A stretch of 64,000 nt of DNA from positions 1 through 64,000 of the forward strand of contig JACAFB010000033.1 of assembly GCA_013388545.1 (NCBI GenBank). Reading direction: 5' to 3'. Below are positions 9,059-18,445 of this stretch, one piece after another (the stretch's first letter is position 1; every line of letters begins with the position of its first letter). This DNA is from Ignavibacteriaceae bacterium. Its GTDB lineage: Bacteria > Bacteroidota > Ignavibacteria > Ignavibacteriales > Ignavibacteriaceae. A program made the position numbers and the translations under genes. The notes beneath the pieces are model-generated. The model was not told the DNA's origin. It worked only from the letters and a program-made list of their open reading frames with translations, and did no database searches.

Positions 9059-9637
9059 ATGGATCCAATAAACATAATCATCGGATTAAATATTATTGCC
9101 ACCTTTGGGGCAAATGTTACCGGGGCAAAAAAAGGATTGAAATCAAAAGTCACTGCAGTAAGAGAAAGATCAACTTCTTATTTGCAAAAGCTGCCCCTTA
9201 TCCTCTCAACTGTTACTCTCGCCGTGACAATTATTTCATTATTCCAGGTTGGTACTTTAAGCTATTTGCCTGAATACCAGAGTATCAGGATTGCAGGGCT
9301 AATTGTTTATCTTATCTTCTCTTGGATTCAAATCTGGTCTTATAAGTCTTTGGGCGATTATTACTCACAGGATATTGTAATATTCAAAGATCATAAAGTT
9401 ATTGCAAATGGACCCTTCAATGTTATCAGGCATCCACAGTACCTTTCCCAAATTTTGGTTGATCTGGCTGCTTCAGCTGCGACACTGAGCTTTATTCTTC
9501 TGCCGCTTGCAATAATTCAAATTCCATTTCTGATTCTTCGCGCCAAAGAAGAAGAGAGACTGCTTGAAAAATATCTTGGCAGTGATTTTATTAGTTATAA
9601 AAAATCACGAGGCTTTATTATTCCTTTTATACGTTAA
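9059..9637 (+). CDS. Isoprenylcysteine carboxyl methyltransferase-like membrane protein
   Basis: A 192-residue multi-pass membrane protein with about four to five hydrophobic segments and the ICMT/PEMT C-terminal signature: GPFNVIRHPQYLSQIL, a hydrophobic hairpin, then AKEEERLLEKYLG and YKKSRGFIIPFI. The RHP and EER elements form the S-adenosylmethionine site in this superfamily. Bacterial members methylate lipids or other small hydrophobic molecules, and mostly have no known substrate. The gene lies 26 bases after the Trm112-like gene and 20 bases before the amidase gene, so the three probably form one transcript. Family membership is fairly sure; the substrate is not. Confidence 0.82.
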   Translation: MDPINIIIGLNIIATFGANVTGAKKGLKSKVTAVRERSTSYLQKLPLILSTVTLAVTIISLFQVGTLSYLPEYQSIRIAGLIVYLIFSWIQIWSYKSLGDYYSQDIVIFKDHKVIANGPFNVIRHPQYLSQILVDLAASAATLSFILLPLAIIQIPFLILRAKEEERLLEKYLGSDFISYKKSRGFIIPFIR

Positions 9638-9657
9638 GATTAAATATCTTTTTGTAA

Positions 9658-11217
9658 ATGAAAATTAAATCCCTGATAATATTGCTTCTCTTAATCTGTT
9701 CGGCTGTTTCCTTTTCACAGCCCGAACAGCTTGCACTGGTAACACCTCAGGGAACAAAGTATATTCCTGTGTATGAAAGACAGGGCACAGTGTATTTTTC
9801 AGTTAAACATTTTGCAGAAGCTTTGAATGTTAATTTTTACTACAACCCTGAAACTGCTAAAATTGAATTAAAATTTCAGAATTATAATCTGAAAGTTTCT
9901 GCAAAAAATCCTTATCTGATTCTTACCTCAAAGATTAATGATGAAAGTGAAGTTTATCAGCTTCCGACTTCAACCTATACTGTTCAGACAGATATTTTTA
10001 TCCCGTTAATTTTCAGCAGGGAAATTCTTAGCAAAGCTTATGGCAGTGAACTTTTAATTGAGGCTTCAGATAAAATTATTGTTAAGGAAATGAAGCAGGA
10101 GAAAGAGGAAGTAACTGAAAAACAGGAAACTGAAACAACCGGGACAATTAAATTTGGAATACTTGGTTTGACAATTGAAGAAAAAGCTAACGGATCTCTT
10201 ATTCGTGTTCGCACAAGCAGACAAATTCCTTCATACAGCAGCTCTTTTAAAGACGGCGTTCTTAAAATTGTATTCAGAAAAATTAATGCTGATGTTGAAA
10301 CTATAAACAAAATCCTGCCTTCTGGATTAGTAAAAAAAATTGAAGTTAAAAATGTTGGTGAAGATACTGAATTCAGATTCACATTAACTAAGGATTATTC
10401 TGCCAGCGATGTATTGAACGCGCCTCAGAGCAACGACATTCTTATAACTCTTTACAACAAGATTTTTAATAACCGTACCGATACAGAAAAAAACAAGCAG
10501 AAATGGGAATTTGATGTGGTTGTTATTGATCCGGGTCACGGTGGAAAAGATCCCGGAACTATTGGTGTCTCGGGAATTATGGAGAAAGATGTAAATCTCT
10601 CAATTGCCTTAAAGCTTGGTGAGCTGATCGAGAAAAACATGCCGGAGGTTAAAGTTGTTTTTACAAGAAAAACAGATACGTTCATCGATTTATATAAACG
10701 TGGAAAAATTGCAAACGAAAAAAACGGCAAGCTCTTTATTTCAATTCACTGCAACTCAACGGAAAAGAAGCCCAGTAATACAAAGGGTTTTGAGGTTTAC
10801 CTTTTAAGACCTGGTAGAACTCAAGAGGCAATAAACATTGCTGAGAGAGAAAACAGTGTAATCAAATACGAAGATGATCCCGGAAGATATCAGCAATTAA
10901 CAGATGAAAATTTTATTCTTGTAAGCATGGCTCATTCATCTTATATGAAATATTCTGAAAAATTTGCAGAAATGCTTGAGAAGCAATTTTCGCTTGATAT
11001 TGATATCGCATCAAAGGGAGTTAAGCAGGCCGGTTTTTATGTTCTTGTTGGAGCTTCTATGCCAAGTGTGTTAATTGAGACTGGTTTTCTGTCAAATCCC
11101 GAAGATGCACAGTATCTGAAAAGTAAAAAGGGTCAGCAAAAAATCGCCGAGTCAATCTTTAAATCGATTAAAAATTTTAAAGCACACTACGAAAAAGAAA
11201 TTCTTGCCGACGGGTAA
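9658..11217 (+). CDS. N-acetylmuramoyl-L-alanine amidase (Amidase_3) with N-terminal AMIN-like region
   Basis: A 519-residue exported cell-wall hydrolase. Residues 1-20 are a signal peptide (SFSQ end). About residues 21-140 resemble the copper amine oxidase N-like beta domain found in amidases, and about 165-265 look like an AMIN-type wall-targeting domain. The zinc amidase domain covers about 285-510, with ligands His294 (DPGHGGKDPG), Glu309 (EKDVNLS) and His364 (SIHCNS) and the catalytic Glu475 (VLIETGFLSNP). It cleaves the amide bond between MurNAc and the stem peptide, usually in daughter-cell separation. It is last in a likely three-gene transcript. No strong ribosome site precedes the ATG. 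Confidence 0.92.
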   Translation: MKIKSLIILLLLICSAVSFSQPEQLALVTPQGTKYIPVYERQGTVYFSVKHFAEALNVNFYYNPETAKIELKFQNYNLKVSAKNPYLILTSKINDESEVYQLPTSTYTVQTDIFIPLIFSREILSKAYGSELLIEASDKIIVKEMKQEKEEVTEKQETETTGTIKFGILGLTIEEKANGSLIRVRTSRQIPSYSSSFKDGVLKIVFRKINADVETINKILPSGLVKKIEVKNVGEDTEFRFTLTKDYSASDVLNAPQSNDILITLYNKIFNNRTDTEKNKQKWEFDVVVIDPGHGGKDPGTIGVSGIMEKDVNLSIALKLGELIEKNMPEVKVVFTRKTDTFIDLYKRGKIANEKNGKLFISIHCNSTEKKPSNTKGFEVYLLRPGRTQEAINIAERENSVIKYEDDPGRYQQLTDENFILVSMAHSSYMKYSEKFAEMLEKQFSLDIDIASKGVKQAGFYVLVGASMPSVLIETGFLSNPEDAQYLKSKKGQQKIAESIFKSIKNFKAHYEKEILADG

Positions 11218-11297
11218 TTTACTATTTCTCAATTCCTCTGTTTAACCAATTTAACGCAGTAAAATCATTTTCTTAGTGTCAGTAAATCCATTTGTTA

Positions 11298-12125
11298 TTA
11301 ATCGGTAAAATAAATCACGCTCGGAGGGTTACTAATAATGCTATCGGCTCTTGAATAAAAACATTCCATCCAAACTGTCCGGATAAAGTCCAATCCTACA
11401 ATACCAAATAAACCGGGGGTTCCCTCTTGAGTGCATGCATGGTGCACTTTGAAGTTTATTGTGAGATTGGAATCATACGTCAAAGTTAAAGGTGTGATCT
11501 TAAAAAATGGTACCTCGTGATTCGTAAATAGAGTTCGGGTGCCTGTTGAATCAAATACAATTGCCTGGATATTGTTTATAAACAAACTAAAATGATTACC
11601 ACCAAAACTCCGGTGGTTGATCCCAATGGAGTTCACAAACCTGATTTTAAATAATCCAACAAATGGATAATATATATTAATTCCTCCTACTGGCTTGACT
11701 TAGCCAAAACATTCTTTTTCTCCAATATAAGCTTCAACATTTTCATAGCCTGAGCCAGTAAATATTAAATAAAATTCTCCATTCTCTCTGTTGAAATTGA
11801 TATAGACATAATCACTATCTCCAAACCTCCTATGTAAAATTCGATCACTATTTAAGAATCGTATGAGGTTAGTATCTAGATTATGGATATTATAATAATG
11901 TTTGCCATTTATTACCGTATCCTAGTTAACTGAATAATATTTAAGTTTGTAAAATCTATCATTAGACCACTCTTCTGCTTCAATGCACTGCCATAAATTT
12001 CCTAAATGAAATGGCAGGTAGTTTACTCGTGGATTATCTGCAGCTTTTTCAAGTTCATTAGGTTGGGTGTAATTATCGGTGGAGAATAAAATCAGTAACG
12101 TAAAAAACAGAAAAGATAATTTCAT
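11298..12125 (-). pseudogene. Exported protein gene interrupted by two in-frame stops
   Basis: One minus-strand reading frame of 275 codons runs from an ATG at 12125 to a stop at 11298 and stays coherent except for TAG at 11922-11924 (codon 68) and TAA at 11700-11702 (codon 142). No frame change is needed. It opens with a signal peptide (MKLSFLFFTLLILFS) and NYLPFHLGNLWQ, a motif common near the N-terminus of Ignavibacteria exported proteins. After the first stop it continues DTVINGKHYYNIHNLDTN, and after the second VKPVGGINIYYPFVGLFKIR to the end at VIYFTD. It is therefore a recently inactivated gene, a sequence error, or a read-through gene. Its function is unknown. Confidence 0.8.
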
Positions 12126-12484
12126 GTTTACCCATTTATGGAAATTTGAAATATTCCATTTATAACAAGGCAAAATTTAGCCTTACTGTAAATAGGATTT
12201 GATGAAATACATCTCTGCTTGAATTGTAAAAGGTTTCTTCCCGAATATTATCGCTATTTTCAAATTGCTTCAGATTATTGGGCATTTCTTGTTATTAAAT
12301 ACCATTTGCTTTATTTTTTCAATCCAATTTTAAGAGTAGCTTCTCTAAATTAAAATTTTTCCGGCGGGAATGTTATTCTCCAAATTGTTGTTTTTATCAG
12401 AAAATACGTTTTTGTCATCAGCTAACGAGTAAGAACCCATTTGTTTTGCCCGTTGCTGAAATTAATAGAAATAAGGAAATTTTT
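12126..12484. other. Intergenic region, 359 bases, upstream of aceE
   Basis: This separates the divergent broken exported-protein gene and the pyruvate dehydrogenase operon and should contain the aceE promoter. The only clear element is AAGGA at about 12473, eight bases before the aceE ATG. The frame is open in-phase from 12446, but that extension has no sign of use. I see no operator-like palindrome or RNA gene. Confidence 0.4.
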
Positions 12485-15157
12485 ATGAGTGAAGGAAATA
12501 AAAGAGATTCCAAAATCGATGAATTAGAAACCCGCGAATGGTTGTACTCGCTTGATTATGTGCTTGAGCATAGCGGCCCTGAAAGAGTAATTGAGCTTCT
12601 GCATCAGCTTCAGATTCGGGCCCACAAAGCCGGTGTATCAATTCCATTCAGTGCAAACACACCCTACATAAATACTATACCACGCGAAAAACAACCTCCA
12701 TTTCCGGGTGACAGAGAAATAGAGAGAAGAATTAAAAGCCTTATACGATGGAATGCTATGGCTATGGTAGTTCAGGCTAATAAAAATGAAAACGGAATTG
12801 GCGGTCATATTTCAACTTATGCATCAGCAGCAACTTTATATGAAATCGGCTTTAACCATTTCTTCCGCGGAAAAGGTGAAGGCTATGAAGGAGACCAGAT
12901 TTATTTTCAGGGGCATGCTTCTCCGGGAATTTATGCAAGAGCTTATCTTGAAGGAAGAATATCAAAAGAACAATTACAGAATTTCAGAAGAGATCTTAGA
13001 CCGGAAGGCGGCCTTACATCTTATCCCCATCCGTTTCTTATGCCTGACTTTTGGGAATTCCCTACAGTATCAATGGGACTTGGACCAATTATGGCAATTT
13101 ATCAGGCAAGGTTTAACCGTTATCTTGAAGACCGCGGATTGAAGAAACCCGGTGGTCACGTTTGGGCTTTTCTCGGTGATGGTGAAACCGATGAACCCGA
13201 AACACTTGGCGCAATTACTCTTGCTTCGCGGGAAAAACTTGACAACCTGATTTTTGTTATAAATGCAAATCTTCAGCGGCTTGATGGGCCGGTTAGGGGA
13301 AATGGAAAAATTATTCAAGAGCTTGAAGCTGCTTTCAGAGGTGCTGGCTGGAACGTTATTAAAGTTATTTGGGGAAGCGACTGGGACCCGCTTCTCGATA
13401 AAGATTCTGATGGTAAGCTTGTTCAGAGAATGGGTGAAGTTGTTGATGGCGAATATCAAAAATATTCTGTTGAAGGAGGGGCTTATTTCCGTTCTCACTT
13501 CTTTGGTAAAGATGATGAACTGATCAAAATGGTTGAGAAGATGAGTGACGAACAGTTAAGAAAAATGAAACGCGGCGGACACGATCCTGAAAAAGTTTAT
13601 GCCGCCTTTAAAGCTGCTGTTGAATTCAAAGGAAAACCAACCGTAATTCTTGCAAAAACAATTAAAGGTTATGGGCTTGGTGAAGCTGGAGAAGGTAAAA
13701 ACATAACTCATCAGCAGAAAAAATTGAATGAAGAAGAAATGAAAGAATTCAGAAGCAGGTTTGGTATTCCTATTTCAGATGATCAAATTGCTAATGATCC
13801 TTTCTTTAAACCCGATGACAATAGTGATGAAATTAAATATCTTAAGAAACGAAGAGAAGAGCTCGGAGGATTTGTTCCCTCAAGAAAAACCGATGTTCGC
13901 CCAATTAAAACTCCTCCCGAGTCATTATTTGAAGAGTTTTATTCAGGAACCGAAGGCAGAGAGGTTTCAACCACTATGGTGTTTGTCAGAATCCTTGCAA
14001 AGCTTCTGAAAGACAAAGAACTTGGCAGGTTTATTGTCCCTATTGTTCCCGATGAGGCTCGTACATTCGGAATGGAAGCTTTGTTTCGACAGGTCGGAAT
14101 TTATTCACACGCCGGGCAGCTTTACGAACCTGTTGACGCAGATTCGCTGCTTTATTATAAAGAAGCTAAGAATGGTCAGATACTTGAAGAAGGCATAACA
14201 GAAGCAGGTTCTATGTCTTCGTTTATCGCAGCAGGAACAGCCTACCTGACTCACGGAATTAACATGATTCCATTCTTCATTTATTATTCAATGTTTGGAC
14301 TTCAGAGAGTTGGCGATCTTGTATGGGCAGCAGGTGACATAGGCGCAAAAGGATTTTTGCTCGGTGGCACAGCCGGACGAACTACTCTGAATGGCGAAGG
14401 ACTTCAACATCAGGATGGACATAGTCATTTATTGGCTTATCCGGTCCCCAACCTTGTTACTTACGATCCTGCATTTGCTTATGAGATTGCAATTATTATT
14501 CGTGACGGTATAAAAAGAATGTATGAAGATCAGGAAAATATTTTTTATTATATAACCTTAATGAACGAAAACTATCCTATGCCTGAAATGCCTAAAGGAT
14601 CTGAAGAGGGCATTCTGAAGGGAATGTATAAATTCAAAGCATCCGAGAAAAAGAATCTTAAATTAAAAGCTCAATTATTCGGAAGCGGGACAATTCTTAA
14701 CGAAGTAATTAAAGCCGCACAAATATTGGAAGACGATTACCGCGTTTCTTGTGATGTTTGGAGTGTTACCAGTTATAAAGAACTGCGTCGTGATGCTCTT
14801 GAGGTTGAAAGATGGAATTTGTTAAATCCAACTAAAAAACCCAAAGAATCATTCATAGAGAAAATGCTTAAAAATGAAGAGGGCGTTTTTATTGCTTCAT
14901 CTGATTACGTGAAGACTTTACCTGACTCAATAAGCAAATGGTTCCCGCGCAGGCTTTATTCACTTGGAACAGATGGATTTGGAAGAAGTGAAACCCGTGA
15001 AGCACTCAGAGACTTTTTTGAGGTGGATTCAAAGCACATTGTTTTTGGTGTATTATCGGCTCTGTTTAAAGAGGGAAAAATCCAGGATAAAGCATTGGAG
15101 AAAGCCGCTAAAGAGCTTGGAATCAATCCCAACAAACGTAACCCTATGACAACGTAA
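12485..15157 (+). CDS. aceE: Pyruvate dehydrogenase E1 component, homodimeric type
   Basis: A 890-residue protein, close to the 887 residues of E. coli AceE. The thiamine diphosphate site is GDGETDEPETLGAI followed by LIFVINANLQRLDGPVRGN, and the middle and C-terminal transketolase domains show PIVPDEARTFGMEALFRQ and GRTTLNGEGLQHQDGHSH. E1 decarboxylates pyruvate and passes the acetyl group to lipoyl-E2, feeding acetyl-CoA to the TCA cycle. The ATG at 12485 is chosen for its AAGGA and because MSEGNKRD matches the family N-terminus; a start at 12446 would add 13 residues. aceF and lpdA follow on the same strand with gaps near 100 bases, giving a complete PDH gene set. Confidence 0.97.
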   Translation: MSEGNKRDSKIDELETREWLYSLDYVLEHSGPERVIELLHQLQIRAHKAGVSIPFSANTPYINTIPREKQPPFPGDREIERRIKSLIRWNAMAMVVQANKNENGIGGHISTYASAATLYEIGFNHFFRGKGEGYEGDQIYFQGHASPGIYARAYLEGRISKEQLQNFRRDLRPEGGLTSYPHPFLMPDFWEFPTVSMGLGPIMAIYQARFNRYLEDRGLKKPGGHVWAFLGDGETDEPETLGAITLASREKLDNLIFVINANLQRLDGPVRGNGKIIQELEAAFRGAGWNVIKVIWGSDWDPLLDKDSDGKLVQRMGEVVDGEYQKYSVEGGAYFRSHFFGKDDELIKMVEKMSDEQLRKMKRGGHDPEKVYAAFKAAVEFKGKPTVILAKTIKGYGLGEAGEGKNITHQQKKLNEEEMKEFRSRFGIPISDDQIANDPFFKPDDNSDEIKYLKKRREELGGFVPSRKTDVRPIKTPPESLFEEFYSGTEGREVSTTMVFVRILAKLLKDKELGRFIVPIVPDEARTFGMEALFRQVGIYSHAGQLYEPVDADSLLYYKEAKNGQILEEGITEAGSMSSFIAAGTAYLTHGINMIPFFIYYSMFGLQRVGDLVWAAGDIGAKGFLLGGTAGRTTLNGEGLQHQDGHSHLLAYPVPNLVTYDPAFAYEIAIIIRDGIKRMYEDQENIFYYITLMNENYPMPEMPKGSEEGILKGMYKFKASEKKNLKLKAQLFGSGTILNEVIKAAQILEDDYRVSCDVWSVTSYKELRRDALEVERWNLLNPTKKPKESFIEKMLKNEEGVFIASSDYVKTLPDSISKWFPRRLYSLGTDGFGRSETREALRDFFEVDSKHIVFGVLSALFKEGKIQDKALEKAAKELGINPNKRNPMTT

Positions 15158-15258
15158 TAATTTGTTAGTGTCTTTAAGTCTTTTGGAAAAATTTTTTCCT
15201 CACAGACAATAAGTCACAAAGTAACAATAAAAAATAAAACTGAATTTAGGACTTAATA

Positions 15259-16923
15259 ATGGTAACAGAATTTAAATTACCCGAGCTTGGCGAAAACATC
15301 GAATCTGCTGATATTACTAACGTTCTTGTTAAAGAAGGCGATGTTTTAAAGAAGGATCAGGCAGTAATTGAAATAGAGACAGACAAGGCAACAATCGAAG
15401 TTCCCTCAACTGTTGAAGGAAGAATAACTAAACTTTTCGTTAAGTCCGGTGAGAAAATAAAAGTTGGATCAGTGCTGATGTTGGTTGATACTGAGGATAC
15501 GACTGAGAATAAAAAAACCGTTGACAACAAAAGAGAAAGTAAAATTGAGCAAAAGCTTCAATCAGAAGAGGTTGTCTCTGACAAATCGAAAGAAACTGAA
15601 GAAAAAGTCACACCTCAAAAATCTTCAGGCAAAAAAGAAATTGTTGACTTCAAATTACCTGACCTTGGCGAGAACATAACATCTGCAGATATCTTAAATG
15701 TGCTTGTAAAAGTTGGTGACGTAATCCAAACAGATCAGGCAATTCTTGAAATTGAAACCGATAAAGCTACAATTGAAGTTCCGTCTAATGTATCAGGTAA
15801 AGTAACTGAAGTGCTTGTAGCTGCCGGGGGTAAGGCAAATGTTGGTGAAGTAATAATCAAAGTTGAAACAAGCGATGTTTCTCATTATGAATACGAACCA
15901 GTTGAATCAGTGCAAGAAGTTACTGAGCAAACTTATGCTCAGGTGCCTCCGCAAAAAGAAGAAGTTAAATCTTACGAACAAACCATGCCTCGTTTGATTG
16001 GGGATGACAACCAGCCCCCTGTATTAAAAGGAGCCGCTCCTGCAGCACCATCAGTCAGAAGAATTGCACGAGAAATAGGTGTTGATATAAACAAAGTCCG
16101 CGGTACCGGCCCGAACGGCCGCATATCAATGGATGATGTTAAAGCTTATTCTAAAAAACTTCACGAATCATATTCACAAGCTGGTGGTACCAGCTTAAAC
16201 ATCAAGACTGAAGCGCTGCCTGACTTTACAAAGTATGGCCCGATTACCAAAGTTGAGATGACAAATATTCGTAAAAAAACAGCCGATCATCTAAGTTATG
16301 CCTGGGCAACAATACCGCATGTTACGCAATTTGATAAAGCCGATATCACAATGCTTGAAAAGTCGCGAAAGGAATTGAATAAAACTTCACAGACAAAGCT
16401 TACCGTAACAGCAATTCTTGTAAAAATTATTGTTGAAGCCCTGAAAAGGTTTCCTCAGTTCAATTCAAGCATTGATATGGAGAAAAACGAAATTATTTAT
16501 AAGAATTACTTCAACATAGGAATTGCAGTTGATACCGAATTCGGATTAATTGTACCTGTAATTAAAAATGCTGATAAAAAATCATTAACTGAAATTTCAA
16601 CTGAACTAAATTCACTTGCTGAAAAAGCACGTATCAAAAAAATCGGGCTGGATGATTTACAGGGCGGATGCTTTTCAATTTCAAATTTGGGTGGAATAGG
16701 CGGTACGTATTTTACTCCGATAGTTAATTCGCCTGAAGTTGCAATTCTTGGAGTGTCTCGAGGAGCTTATGAACCTGTTTGGAACGGATTTGGTGTTTTT
16801 GAACCAAGACTTATGCTGCCGTTATCATTGTCTTACGATCACAGAATCATTGACGGCGCAGATGCAATCAGATTTTTAAGATTTGTTGTGGAAGCACTTG
16901 AAAATCCGATTAAGCTTCTTTAA
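15259..16923 (+). CDS. aceF: Dihydrolipoamide acetyltransferase (PDH E2), two lipoyl domains
   Basis: A 554-residue E2 subunit. Two lipoyl domains carry the modified lysines Lys43 and Lys169, both within ETDKATIEVPS. Charged linkers lead to the E3/E1-binding domain at about 263-297 (APSVRRIAREIGVDINKVRG), then a catalytic acetyltransferase domain over about 325-554 with His528 and Asp532 in SYDHRIIDGADA. It moves the acetyl group from E1 to coenzyme A and forms the core of the pyruvate dehydrogenase complex. The repeated lipoyl unit gives a direct repeat at DNA level near 15,270-15,470 and 15,650-15,850. A branched-chain or oxoglutarate E2 is less likely because an AceE-type E1 precedes it. 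Confidence 0.96.
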   Translation: MVTEFKLPELGENIESADITNVLVKEGDVLKKDQAVIEIETDKATIEVPSTVEGRITKLFVKSGEKIKVGSVLMLVDTEDTTENKKTVDNKRESKIEQKLQSEEVVSDKSKETEEKVTPQKSSGKKEIVDFKLPDLGENITSADILNVLVKVGDVIQTDQAILEIETDKATIEVPSNVSGKVTEVLVAAGGKANVGEVIIKVETSDVSHYEYEPVESVQEVTEQTYAQVPPQKEEVKSYEQTMPRLIGDDNQPPVLKGAAPAAPSVRRIAREIGVDINKVRGTGPNGRISMDDVKAYSKKLHESYSQAGGTSLNIKTEALPDFTKYGPITKVEMTNIRKKTADHLSYAWATIPHVTQFDKADITMLEKSRKELNKTSQTKLTVTAILVKIIVEALKRFPQFNSSIDMEKNEIIYKNYFNIGIAVDTEFGLIVPVIKNADKKSLTEISTELNSLAEKARIKKIGLDDLQGGCFSISNLGGIGGTYFTPIVNSPEVAILGVSRGAYEPVWNGFGVFEPRLMLPLSLSYDHRIIDGADAIRFLRFVVEALENPIKLL

Positions 16924-17014
16924 TAAAGTTTATTGTTTAATTGTTGAGCGGTTTTATTAAAGCAAACAGGCAGTTCAGCAATTAATAAATCCAATTTATT
17001 AATGTCAGAATATT

Positions 17015-18430
17015 ATGAGCGAAAAAATAAAATTATCAGTAATTGGCGGCGGACCAGGAGGTTATGCGGCTTCATTTCTGGCTGCTGATCTTGGCATGGA
17101 TGTAACACTTATTGATCTTGAAAAAAATCCTGGTGGTGTTTGCCTCTATCGCGGATGTATTCCGTCAAAAGCTTTGCTGCATGTTGCCAAGCTTATTCAT
17201 GAAGCAGAAGAAGCTAAGCATTGGGGAATTGAATTTGGTAAACCAAAGATCGACATTAACAAGCTGCGCGATTTTAAAAATAATGTTGTTAATAAACTCA
17301 CCGGTGGATTAGGACAGATTTCGAAACAAAGAAAAATAAATTTTATTCAGGGCAGAGCAAGCTTCATTGATTCAAATACATTAAAGATTGAAAAGCTTGA
17401 TGGAAAAACAATTGAACACAAATTCGATAAAGCAATAATCGCAACAGGCTCTGAAATTACAATAATTCCATCATTAGATATTAAATCCAACAGAATGCTT
17501 AATTCAACATCGGCACTTGATCTTCCTGAAATTCCCAAATCACTTTTAGTTGTTGGCGGAGGATACATAGGGTTGGAGCTTGGCTCAGTTTATCAGGCAC
17601 TGGGAACAAAAGTTTCAGTTGTTGAAATGATGCCCGGAATTTTACCCGGGGCTGATCGTGATCTTGTCAATTACCTTTCGATTAGAATCAAAAAATCTTT
17701 TGCTGAAATAATGACTAACAGCAAAGTTTTAGAAATGAAAGAAGTTAAAGATGGTATCTCAGTTAAGATTCAGGATGAAAAAGGCAATGAATCAGAAAAA
17801 GTTTATGATTATGTTTTAATGTCTGTTGGAAGAAAACCTGAAACACGCGGACTTGGATTGGAGAATACGAAAGTTAAGATCACGGAGCGTGGATGGGTAC
17901 AAGTTGATAATCAGTTGCGAACAACAGACCCCAACATCTTTGCAATAGGTGATATTGCCGGTGAACCTATGCTTGCGCATAAAGCTTCACATGAAGGAAG
18001 AGTAGCGGTTGAAGTTATTGCCGGACATAAAGTTGCCTTTGAACCATTAGCAATTCCCGCAGTCGTTTTCACCGATCCTGAAATTGCCTGGGCCGGAATT
18101 ACTGAAGAGCAGGCAAAAAAAGAGGGAATAAAATATGAAGTTGCTAAATTTCCCTGGGCAGCAAGTGGAAGAGCAATTACTCTTGATAGAAATGATGGGG
18201 TAACAAAATTAATTGTAGATCCTGACACTCAACGATTGCTCGGAATCGGTATCTGCGGACCCGGTGCAGGTGAACTAATTGCTGAAGGAGTGCTCGCTAT
18301 TGAAATGGGTGCTAATGTAACAGATTTGAAACTTACAATTCACCCACATCCTACTTTGTCTGAAACTATTATGGATGCGGCAGAAGTCTTTTTCGGGCAA
18401 AGCTCTCATTTTTATAAGCCGAGGAAATAA
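17015..18430 (+). CDS. lpdA: Dihydrolipoamide dehydrogenase (E3)
   Basis: A 471-residue flavoprotein disulfide reductase. FAD binding is seen in VIGGGPGGYAASFLAADLG, the redox disulfide as Cys43 and Cys48 in GGVCLYRGCIPSKALLH, NAD binding in LLVVGGGYIGLELGSVYQ, the second FAD motif in NIFAIGDIAGEPMLAHKA, and the active-site His445/Glu450 pair in HPHPTLSE. It reoxidises dihydrolipoyl-E2 with NAD. It closes the PDH gene set, 91 bases after aceF, and may also serve other 2-oxoacid dehydrogenase or glycine cleavage complexes. It is nearly the same length as typical E3 (470-475 residues) with all key residues present. The gene converges on the sigma/FecR fusion gene 15 bases away. Confidence 0.97.
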   Translation: MSEKIKLSVIGGGPGGYAASFLAADLGMDVTLIDLEKNPGGVCLYRGCIPSKALLHVAKLIHEAEEAKHWGIEFGKPKIDINKLRDFKNNVVNKLTGGLGQISKQRKINFIQGRASFIDSNTLKIEKLDGKTIEHKFDKAIIATGSEITIIPSLDIKSNRMLNSTSALDLPEIPKSLLVVGGGYIGLELGSVYQALGTKVSVVEMMPGILPGADRDLVNYLSIRIKKSFAEIMTNSKVLEMKEVKDGISVKIQDEKGNESEKVYDYVLMSVGRKPETRGLGLENTKVKITERGWVQVDNQLRTTDPNIFAIGDIAGEPMLAHKASHEGRVAVEVIAGHKVAFEPLAIPAVVFTDPEIAWAGITEEQAKKEGIKYEVAKFPWAASGRAITLDRNDGVTKLIVDPDTQRLLGIGICGPGAGELIAEGVLAIEMGANVTDLKLTIHPHPTLSETIMDAAEVFFGQSSHFYKPRK

Positions 18431-18445
18431 GTTTATCTGCCCAAC

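Noticed and set aside
15259-15850. Direct DNA repeat in aceF
   Set aside because: It is the two lipoyl domains of the E2 protein, a normal family feature.
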